Assembly (NCBI GenBank): GCA_013151915.1
Contig: JAADHJ010000041.1
Coordinates: 1-61,422, forward strand
Direction: 5' to 3'
Length of the DNA: 61,422 bases
Source of the DNA: Deltaproteobacteria bacterium
Lineage (GTDB): Bacteria; BMS3Abin14
Below, in pieces: positions 45,571 through 52,876 of this stretch. Below the pieces are notes generated by a model. It was not told the origin of the DNA. It did no database searches and saw only the letters and a program-made list of their open reading frames with translations. A program made the position numbers and the translations under genes. Each line of letters begins with the position of its first letter. The first letter of the stretch is position 1.

Positions 45571-45659
45571 TATCCGGTCCCCCCGGTTCGGGCACTACCA
45601 TCGAAAAACTCATCGTCAAGGGTGCGTGGTTGGGCCTCGCCAACACCAGCCATCAGCAT
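45570..45659 (-). CDS. Possible 29-aa coupled peptide
   Basis: ATG at 45659 with GAGG eight bases upstream; product begins MLMAGVGEAQPRTLDDEFFDG and ends at a TAA that overlaps the start of paralogue A (TAATG). It follows the 613-aa gene by ten bases. The tight start-stop coupling supports translation; no function is known. Could be a purely regulatory re-initiation element. Confidence 0.4.
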   Translation of the reverse strand: MLMAGVGEAQPRTLDDEFFDGSARTGGTG

Positions 45660-45669
45660 AACCTTTTCC

Positions 45670-47511
45670 TCATGGGTTGCTCCTCCTGATCCGATCCATG
45701 GCTCCATCCTCCAACCTGTATTGAACCTGGAACTCCCTCTCGAGTTCCTCGACCCTGATGAGATCCAGGCCGCTGGAACGGATAAACTCCTCCCGGACCT
45801 TGGGGTTCATCCCCTTGACCGCCCTGGGAAGAACCGTGTTGACGTAAACACGTTCCATTTTCAGATCATCAAGGGCTTTTCGCAGGAAGGCATCCGGTAT
45901 GCCGGACCTGACGAAGCCCCTGGATGTCAACATCTTCTTTACATCTCCGACGAAGGCATTCTCCTCGTCCGCACCCCGGAGTGAACGCCCGAATTTCTTC
46001 AACCACCGGTCCATGGCAGCTTTGACGATATGGTATTCCTTCTCCTCCCTTGTGAGGGTCTCAAGGGAGATAACCAGGTCATGGAGCGAAAGATCACCTG
46101 TGGCTATTTTTCCGAGCCCCGAGGAAAGGGCCTCGATCTTTTTTCTGCCGGTGTTGGGGAGAAAGGGGTTTTTCAGAATAGGGTTCAGGAACAGCTCGCG
46201 AAAGAGGCCATCCTGTATTTCCTCAAAAATCCTGCGATTGGCCAGGAGGCTTCGGGCCCGTTCCAGTGAAAGCTTCTCCTCCTCGTGGAAAGCCATCCGG
46301 TTGACCATATTATAGACCGTATCGAACCTGTCGAAGTAGGTGATAATATTTCCGAACTCCTCGAGGATGGTCGGGTTCTCCATCCTGGTACTGAGATCGT
46401 CGCACTCCTTGCCAACCTCGATTAATATTCTATCGAACGCGGAATCGCGATTCTCCAGAGCGGAAAGCTTTGTCTTCAGCAGGCGGATAAGGTCAATCCT
46501 CTCCAGATGAACACCTGTCCGCCGGGTCCGGAGCAATATGGTTTCCAGTACGCCTCTGGCCTCAATGAGATATTCCGGCGCCTCGGTCGTCATGATTTTT
46601 TTGTCACCAAGGAGTTTTTCATCCAGTACGTTCAGGAAGCTATCCGGGATCCCCTTGCGGAGTGCCAAAGTCCTCAATCGAGATATCTTGGCGCTCTGGT
46701 CGAAGCGGATCTCCTCTCCTCTCCAGATTTCAGCCAGGACGGATCTGTACTCATCTATGACCTGTCTGTTCTCGTTGTCCCGAAACATGATATCGATCTT
46801 TATGCGCTCCTGAGAATAGGGATCGATCCTCAGCCGGTTCGCCAGATCCTGCAGGATGGTCTGCTCGTCTTCCCCGATAGCGTGCGAACGGGAATAGAGT
46901 TCCTCGTACTTGACGTAGAAATCGCGATGAGACTGGTTCACAAGTTTCAGCAAAAAAAAGGCCGTTCCCAGTTCAGACCACTTATCGTTCAGTTCCTCCG
47001 CTATTTTCGAGTCATCGCCGTCCAACGCGAGGGGAAACCTCTTGAGGGATCTACCAAGAACCTTGAGGATCTCCTCCTGTTGTTTCCTGAGAACTGTGCG
47101 GTGGAAAAACTGTATGAAGAAGTAATAGTTGAAGACGGTGTGCCCGCGGAGGAAGATATCCTTGAACGATTCGTATCCCGAGGTATCCTTTGTGAACCGA
47201 ATACCGGGAACCCCGTCGTGCCGGGCCCCGAAAAGAACAAGACGGTTGACTACATCCGCTTTGACAAGATCTTCAACCGGTTCATCGACACCGAACATAT
47301 AGGGACAGAAACTGCCCCCATTGCCGGTGTGGGAAATCCCGTCCGGGCTGATAATAAACTCATTGCCGCCGCTGAAAAAGCGGTGCCTGGCGACGACGCC
47401 TTCATCAAGCACCTCGTGAAAATAATGGCTCCCCAGTCCAAATCCGCTTAGCGTCGCATAGAATTCTTTGTCCGGTCCAGCCACCCCATGGACCCTGAAA
47501 TCCTTTATCAT
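45670..47511 (-). CDS. Uncharacterised 613-aa protein (TIGR04442-like)
   Basis: Soluble, helix-rich protein. N-terminal roughly 115 residues look like a globular domain (HGVAGPDKEFYATLSGFG, GNEFIISPDGISHTGNGGSF); the remainder is charged and helical with repeated short motifs such as RKGIPDSFLNVLDEKLLG and RSGIPDAFLRKALDDLKM. I recall a family annotated TIGR04442 in Geobacter-like organisms with this opening, function unknown; that link needs a search. It lies between the two CHB/propeller paralogues, which suggests a cytoplasmic partner. Confidence 0.7.
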   Translation of the reverse strand: MIKDFRVHGVAGPDKEFYATLSGFGLGSHYFHEVLDEGVVARHRFFSGGNEFIISPDGISHTGNGGSFCPYMFGVDEPVEDLVKADVVNRLVLFGARHDGVPGIRFTKDTSGYESFKDIFLRGHTVFNYYFFIQFFHRTVLRKQQEEILKVLGRSLKRFPLALDGDDSKIAEELNDKWSELGTAFFLLKLVNQSHRDFYVKYEELYSRSHAIGEDEQTILQDLANRLRIDPYSQERIKIDIMFRDNENRQVIDEYRSVLAEIWRGEEIRFDQSAKISRLRTLALRKGIPDSFLNVLDEKLLGDKKIMTTEAPEYLIEARGVLETILLRTRRTGVHLERIDLIRLLKTKLSALENRDSAFDRILIEVGKECDDLSTRMENPTILEEFGNIITYFDRFDTVYNMVNRMAFHEEEKLSLERARSLLANRRIFEEIQDGLFRELFLNPILKNPFLPNTGRKKIEALSSGLGKIATGDLSLHDLVISLETLTREEKEYHIVKAAMDRWLKKFGRSLRGADEENAFVGDVKKMLTSRGFVRSGIPDAFLRKALDDLKMERVYVNTVLPRAVKGMNPKVREEFIRSSGLDLIRVEELEREFQVQYRLEDGAMDRIRRSNP

Positions 47512-47605
47512 CGGGAAAATGTTATATTATTTTGCCGGGGATGTCTTGTGTTTGTTATGTAGCTCCATCGGGGACGCTCGCGCCTTCACGCCCTGACAGG
47601 CTCTC

Positions 47606-49702
47606 CTAAGGTAATTCCTCCTTGACCCAATGGTCCCCCGTAAATCGGGCCACTCCGCCCCGGGTCGCAACCCAGATATCTCCGTCGACATCCGGGGTGA
47701 TGAGGGTAATGGCATCGCTCGGCAACCCGTCCTTCTGCCTGTAGCTTCTCCAACCGGTGCCATCAAACACTGAAATACCATCAGGTGTGCCGCACCATAC
47801 GTTCCAATGGGAATCCAGCGCCACGGTACGAACCTCGTTTCTTATCAGACCGCTTTCCCTGGTGAAGTTATGCCACTCCGACCCCGTGAATTTTGAAAGG
47901 CCTTTCTTTGTGCCGAACCACTTGTTTCCGAGAGCATCCACGGCGATGGCCAGGACAGTATTGTCCACAAGCCCGTCCTTCTTTTCGAGGATCTCCAGGA
48001 CGACATTCCTCTTGATGTGGGCCACCCCATTTTTTGTTCCGGCCCACACGGAGTTGTCGATGTCCACACCCAGGCTGATGACCTCTTCGGACGGCAGCCC
48101 CTGTTTTTTTCCGATATGGAAAAATCCGCCCCTCTTCTTCATGACGGTGATGCCCGCCTCGGTGGCCACCCAGAGGTTGTCTTCCTCATCCAGGACCATA
48201 TCGTTGATTGTATTTCCGAGGAAACCCTCCCGTTGGCCGACAAACTGCTGCGAACCCGATCCGACCGTGTAGACAACCAGACCCGCTTCGGAACCCATCC
48301 AGAATGTATGACCGTCGGTTACGCTGGGCAGAAGGAACACCCCCCGTGCGTACTTCCGCCACACTCCATTGATAAATCGGTATCGATGGGTTTGGACAGC
48401 TTCTTCATTGCCGAGATTGTCCACGGCGAAGAGCTTCAAAACGGTGGGGACCTTGAATGTCAGGGTGTTGGAATAGACGGGGCTGTTCATGTCCGGGGTA
48501 CTCCCATCCAAAGTGTAATGGATGGCTGCTCCTTCCTCGGTTTCCAGCGTAACGGATACGGGCGGCCTGTATTCGCCCCCCGGGGGCGTTACTTCGGTTT
48601 CCGGGGGGGTTGAGTCGAAGGTGTATTCCGCCGTTTTAACCTCCTCCCTGTTGCCCATCCGGTCCACTGAAAAGTACTTTATGATGGTGTGGTAATTCAG
48701 AACGAGGGGAGCATTATAGACATGGGAATCAACGCCGGGGTCGGATCCATCCAATGTGAAGTGAACGACTGCATCTTCCTCGGAGGTCTCAATCCTGACA
48801 GTCAGCGGTGGAACATATAGGCCCGGTGCGGGGATCGTCCTGGATTCCGCTGGAACGGTATCAACCACATACTTTGCAACATGGATCTCGCTGCGGTTGT
48901 GTGCCCGGTCAACAGCGAAAAACCTCAGAACGGTATTACCCTGAATAGGGAAAGGATTTTCATATTTAATTGATTTTTCAGTGGGCTTTGATCCGTCAAG
49001 TGTGTAGTAGAATTCGCATTCCTCATTGGCCTCAAGGTGAACCAGGTCGCCGATTTTATACTCCCCGGGGGAGGGCGCAACGGTGGGCTCCGGCGGTGTC
49101 GTGTCCACAATCTTTTCGGTGAGGCTGAAACTATAACGCTCGGATCTTACAGGCTCTCTTGTCCCATCGCTTCCCATGGAGAAAAATTTTAAAACGGTAT
49201 CGTTGGTCAGAAGGATAGGCGATGTAAACACAGGGCTGCTCGTATCCGGGTCCGAACCGTCTATGGTGTAATAGAGGGCAGCCCCGGCCCTGCCTTCCAG
49301 TTTGACCCAGACGCCTCTGGAAAAATGCCCCCCCGGGGGATTTGCGACAGTCAGCAGACGGTCCTTCCGGGAGTCGGGCAAATCTATTCTATAAAAGGCC
49401 TCTTTGACGGCGCCCATGATCCCCGACACGTCCACGGTAAAATAGCGGATAACCGTATCTTCGCCGATGGTGACAGGGGACTTGAAGGCGGGAGACCTTA
49501 CAGTGGGTTCGGAACCATCCAGTGTGAAATGGACCTCGGCCCCGGCGGGGACCGCAAATCTGAGAACGACAGGTTCGTGGTATGTTCCCGGCGGCGGGGT
49601 CAGGACGACACCCATTGATCGGGCATCCGGGATGCGGAAAATCCCTGTAAAACCAACAAGAATCAGGAAAACCAGAATGACAGGGCCACGACGTCGTTTC
49701 AA
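47606..49702 (-). CDS. Exported protein with five chitobiase-like repeats and a C-terminal beta-propeller (paralogue B)
   Basis: 698 aa from TTG at 49702, chosen because AAGGAG lies nine bases upstream; it then begins with a basic stretch and a hydrophobic segment (GPVILVFLILVGFTGIF), a signal or anchor. Five CHB_HEX_C-like repeats (HFTLDGSEPTVRSPAF, YYTLDGSKPTEKSIKY, HYTLDGSTPDMNSPVY) precede a beta-propeller with blades such as KWFGTKKGLSKFTG and IWVATRGGVARFTGDHW. Shorter paralogue of the 930-aa gene. First gene of the operon, downstream of a good promoter. Confidence 0.85.
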   Translation of the reverse strand: MKRRRGPVILVFLILVGFTGIFRIPDARSMGVVLTPPPGTYHEPVVLRFAVPAGAEVHFTLDGSEPTVRSPAFKSPVTIGEDTVIRYFTVDVSGIMGAVKEAFYRIDLPDSRKDRLLTVANPPGGHFSRGVWVKLEGRAGAALYYTIDGSDPDTSSPVFTSPILLTNDTVLKFFSMGSDGTREPVRSERYSFSLTEKIVDTTPPEPTVAPSPGEYKIGDLVHLEANEECEFYYTLDGSKPTEKSIKYENPFPIQGNTVLRFFAVDRAHNRSEIHVAKYVVDTVPAESRTIPAPGLYVPPLTVRIETSEEDAVVHFTLDGSDPGVDSHVYNAPLVLNYHTIIKYFSVDRMGNREEVKTAEYTFDSTPPETEVTPPGGEYRPPVSVTLETEEGAAIHYTLDGSTPDMNSPVYSNTLTFKVPTVLKLFAVDNLGNEEAVQTHRYRFINGVWRKYARGVFLLPSVTDGHTFWMGSEAGLVVYTVGSGSQQFVGQREGFLGNTINDMVLDEEDNLWVATEAGITVMKKRGGFFHIGKKQGLPSEEVISLGVDIDNSVWAGTKNGVAHIKRNVVLEILEKKDGLVDNTVLAIAVDALGNKWFGTKKGLSKFTGSEWHNFTRESGLIRNEVRTVALDSHWNVWCGTPDGISVFDGTGWRSYRQKDGLPSDAITLITPDVDGDIWVATRGGVARFTGDHWVKEELP

Positions 49703-49746
49703 AATCGAAAACTCCTTCGGCAATATAATTTATGGACAATATGGTG

Positions 49747-49775
49747 ATGATATTGAATATGCCCGGAAATGGCAA
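49747..49775 (-). promoter_or_regulatory. Promoter of the CHB/propeller operon
   Basis: Minus strand: TTGCCA, 17-base spacer, TATCAT, about 45 bases upstream of the first start. It is arranged back to back with the promoter for the dehydrogenase-like gene at 49795-49822, so the two operons may share regulation. Confidence 0.55.
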
Positions 49776-49794
49776 TATTCTTCCCGTAAGTTCA

Positions 49795-49822
49795 TTGCCC
49801 GAAACGCATGATCTGCTATAAT
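49795..49822 (+). promoter_or_regulatory. Promoter giving a probably leaderless mRNA
   Basis: TTGCCC, 16-base spacer, perfect TATAAT ending at 49822. The RNA should start at about 49829-49830, which is the first ATG of the dehydrogenase-like gene, and no ribosome site precedes that ATG. The alternative ATG at 49845 would leave only a 15-base leader. Confidence 0.55.
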
Positions 49823-49829
49823 TTCAACC

Positions 49830-50945
49830 ATGACCATACAGACCATGAGAGCCCTGACAGTGACCCCCTCCACGGGTGAATTTGCCGTCAGGGATGTGCC
49901 GATGCCGATTTTGGAAGCCGACGAGGTTCTCGTCCGCATTACACGGGTCGCCTTTACCCGCAGGGACCGCCTCATCATGGAGAACCCGAAAGCCGTCTCC
50001 CCTGAAGGGTCAAAATACCTGATACCCGGCCATATCGCCGCAGGCAGGGTGGCGGAAACCGGATCCCTTGTAAAGAACCTTGCCGCCGGGGACCTCGTTG
50101 TCCCGACCATTCGCCGCGACTGCGACAAATGCATCGACGCACGCAGCGACATCTGTCCCCATCCGGACAAATACATGGATTCGGGGCTTATGAGAGCCCA
50201 CGGTTTTGCGAGAGAGTTTATTGTCCTTAAAAGCCGTTATCTCATTAATCTGCCCGACGACCTGGAAAACCTGGCCCTGCTGCTTACGCCCTTAAGCGTG
50301 GCCGAAAAAGCCCACCGCGAGGCGGTTCAGATCCTTGAGCGGTACAACTTTTACTGTTTCCACAATGACGATCCTTTCCCACCCCGCACCCTGGTGACCG
50401 GCATGGGGCTGGTGGGAATAATGGCCGCTTTTCTCCTGTCCCTTTACAACTACCGGATAACGGTTTTCGGCCGCCGGGAGTCGGACGACTCCAGGTCCGC
50501 CGTATTAGACCCCCTGGACGTGGAGTTCATTAATACAGCCCGTGTCCCATTGGAAAGGTTGGAAAAGACCAGATACCATTTTAACCATATTTTCGAGACC
50601 ACCGGAGACCCCTCCTACATCATGCGCACCATCCCGTTCATGGGCTTTAACGCCATTATGGTCCTAATGGGTATACCGGAAAATATCGCGGGAGAGACTC
50701 ACCTGGATATAGAGGGTACCGCCCTTTTCAGCAGGATGATAGAAGGCAACCAGATACTGATGGGCAGTCTTAAAGCGGGCAGAGACGCATTCAACTCTTC
50801 CGTAAAACATCTGATCGAGCTAAGCGATCTTTATGGAAAACAGCTGGCAGGGCTTATTACACACACGTTTCCCCTGGAGGAATACCGGAAGGTCCTCGCC
50901 CTGGATTCGAGGGAAGCCATCCTTCCCGTTCTCGATCTGACCTGA
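49830..50945 (+). CDS. Medium-chain dehydrogenase-like protein, zinc ligands degenerate
   Basis: 371 aa, similar in layout to glucose 1-dehydrogenases of the MDR family: GroES-like N-terminal part, GHIAAGRVAETGSLVKNLAAGD, a four-cysteine-like lobe reduced to CDKC ... C, HGFAREF, and a NAD(P)-binding part (TLVTGMGLVGIMAAFLLSL). The catalytic-zinc Cys of GDH (in CGTDKE) aligns with Thr in AFTRRDRL, and the Glu of GHE is Ile. Activity may be zinc-independent or lost. Its TATAAT box abuts the ATG. Confidence 0.75.
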   Translation: MTIQTMRALTVTPSTGEFAVRDVPMPILEADEVLVRITRVAFTRRDRLIMENPKAVSPEGSKYLIPGHIAAGRVAETGSLVKNLAAGDLVVPTIRRDCDKCIDARSDICPHPDKYMDSGLMRAHGFAREFIVLKSRYLINLPDDLENLALLLTPLSVAEKAHREAVQILERYNFYCFHNDDPFPPRTLVTGMGLVGIMAAFLLSLYNYRITVFGRRESDDSRSAVLDPLDVEFINTARVPLERLEKTRYHFNHIFETTGDPSYIMRTIPFMGFNAIMVLMGIPENIAGETHLDIEGTALFSRMIEGNQILMGSLKAGRDAFNSSVKHLIELSDLYGKQLAGLITHTFPLEEYRKVLALDSREAILPVLDLT

Positions 50946-50961
50946 TACTATTTTTACCGGG

Positions 50962-52251
50962 TCAGTCCTTATCCTCCCCCTCGTCTTTTCCGTCCTGGGA
51001 GATGCCGTATTTTTTTGCCCGGTCAAAAAAGGTTGATTTGGGTATTCCCAGCCACTTGGCGGCCGCCCTGATGTTCCCCTCCGACTTTTCCATAGCGCGG
51101 GTGTAGTACATCCTCTCCAGATCCTCCAGGGTATGAGGGGTCGCCTCATCCGCCTCGCGGCCGGCCATGGGGTCATCCCCATCATCAAAAAAGATAAGGT
51201 CCTCCCTGTCTATGGGGCTGCCCCCCTTCAGTATGCAGGCACGCTCCAGAACGTTTTTGAGTTCCCTGATATTGCCCTGCCACGTGTGTCCCTTAAGCCT
51301 TTCCATGGCATCGGGAAGTATCTCGGACCGACCCATCAAAAAATGCTGCGCCAAAACAGGTATGTCATCCTTCCTTCGCCGCAGGGGGGGTACCGCAAGG
51401 GGAAGGACGAAAAGACGGTAGAGAAGATCGGCGCGAAAAGCCCCCTGTTCCACTTCCTTTTTCAGATGTCGGTGGGTAGCGGCCACCACCCGGACATCCA
51501 CGCTGATACTGTTCTGGGAACCTACCCTTCTGATCTCGCCCGTCTCAAGGACCCTCAGGAGCTTCGGCTGGAGGCCAAGGGACAGTTCGCCGATCTCGTC
51601 GAGAAAAAGGGTGCCGCCATGCGCCTGCTCGAAGGCCCCTTTCCTGGCCGCAATGGCGCCGGTAAACGCCCCTTTCTCATGGCCGAACAGCTCACTTTCC
51701 ACAAGGTCGCGCGAAATCGCTCCACAGTTGATGGCGATGAAGGGACCCGACGAACGCGCACTTCGATTATGGATGGCCCTGGCCACAAGCTCCTTGCCGC
51801 ATCCCGTTTCACCCATGACCAAAGCGGTTCCCACGGAGGAGGCGACCTTGTCGATCATCTCGAACAGGCGAGCCATGGCGTCGGAACTTCCCACCATACC
51901 CTCGAATATCGCTCCATCCCCATGGGAAGAGCTCCCCCTGATCTCGGTTTCCTTGTCCCACTCGGATTCCTCCTGGGTCAGGCGGAGACGGTACGGACCT
52001 ATGGTGAACTCATCGCCGCGGGAGAGAACGGCCTTTTCAATTCTCTCCCCATCGAGCCAGGTTCCGTTACTGCTCCGGTCCATAAGGGTGTAGCGGGTGC
52101 CCTGACGTACCAGGTTGGCGTGGTGACGGCTCACCGTCTGATGTGGAAGGATGATCTGATTTTTCCTGCCGCGGCCGATGCGTAACTGGGAGCTGCTCCC
52201 GATGTGATACCCTCCAAGGTACTGGTCGCCTTTATAAACATCGACACGCAT
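50962..52251 (-). CDS. FHA-domain sigma-54-dependent activator
   Basis: 429 aa. N-terminal FHA domain (RIGRGRKNQIILPHQTVSRH, RSSNGTWLDGERI) replaces the usual receiver; then the AAA+ domain with Walker A GETGCGKE, GHEKGAFTGA loop and Walker B GGTLFLDEIGE; then a Fis-type helix-turn-helix (IRAAAKWLGIPKSTFFDRAKKYG). A Ser/Thr kinase should signal to it, but none is here. Start ATG at 52251, two bases after the aldolase stop; a longer frame overlaps that gene. Same operon as AOR and aldolase. Confidence 0.9.
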   Translation of the reverse strand: MRVDVYKGDQYLGGYHIGSSSQLRIGRGRKNQIILPHQTVSRHHANLVRQGTRYTLMDRSSNGTWLDGERIEKAVLSRGDEFTIGPYRLRLTQEESEWDKETEIRGSSSHGDGAIFEGMVGSSDAMARLFEMIDKVASSVGTALVMGETGCGKELVARAIHNRSARSSGPFIAINCGAISRDLVESELFGHEKGAFTGAIAARKGAFEQAHGGTLFLDEIGELSLGLQPKLLRVLETGEIRRVGSQNSISVDVRVVAATHRHLKKEVEQGAFRADLLYRLFVLPLAVPPLRRRKDDIPVLAQHFLMGRSEILPDAMERLKGHTWQGNIRELKNVLERACILKGGSPIDREDLIFFDDGDDPMAGREADEATPHTLEDLERMYYTRAMEKSEGNIRAAAKWLGIPKSTFFDRAKKYGISQDGKDEGEDKD

Positions 52252-52252
52252 T

Positions 52253-52876
52253 CTACCAGTCCCCATGCCCGTCATCATCCATGACCACCTCGGGTGACAG
52301 TCCCATGGCCAGGCAGCGAAGGAGAATATCGCACGACCACTCCAGCGAGTGGGAAATCTGAAGCCCTTCCTCGAGATTTCCGCCCGTCGCGAAGGCCCCG
52401 TGGCCCCTGATCATAACGATGGGGAAATTCTCGAGGAGAACGGGCAGGCCTCCCTCCAGTTCCTCAGAACCGATGGCACGTTTGGCCTGAAAAACCGGGA
52501 CCCTCTTGAAATAGTACCGGCCCTCAACATCCACGGGCACGATATTGTCTCCCCTTAAAGAAAGGGCCGTGGCGGAACGCGGGTGGGAATGGACAATAGC
52601 GAGAGCCGAGGTGGAACGATAGATCGCCCTGTGGACATTGACCTCCGTGGACGCGATGGCGATTCCGCTGTCGTCCTGCTTAAGGTCGATCGGAACAAGA
52701 TCGGAGGCGGAAAGTTCCCCCAACATCGCCCCACGGCGGGTGATTACCAGTTTGTCACCAATGCGAACGCTGAGATTGCCGCTATGTGAGTTGTTAAGCC
52801 CCCCTTGAAACAGGAGCCTTCCGATACGGGCAAATTCCGCTGTCAACCTGTCCCAGGATTCACCTTCCATTCTCAT
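52253..52876 (-). CDS. Class II aldolase/adducin family protein
   Basis: 207 aa, FucA/AraD-type fold. Zinc ligand pattern VHSHPRSATAL and later MIRGHGAFATG, with a GNLSVRIGDKLVITRRGAMLG N-terminal block. The family cleaves or epimerises sugar phosphates such as fuculose 1-phosphate, or decarboxylates oxo acids; the precise substrate cannot be read. Chosen start ATG at 52876 overlaps the AOR stop as ATGA. Its product aldehyde could feed the AOR. Confidence 0.87.
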   Translation of the reverse strand: MRMEGESWDRLTAEFARIGRLLFQGGLNNSHSGNLSVRIGDKLVITRRGAMLGELSASDLVPIDLKQDDSGIAIASTEVNVHRAIYRSTSALAIVHSHPRSATALSLRGDNIVPVDVEGRYYFKRVPVFQAKRAIGSEELEGGLPVLLENFPIVMIRGHGAFATGGNLEEGLQISHSLEWSCDILLRCLAMGLSPEVVMDDDGHGDW

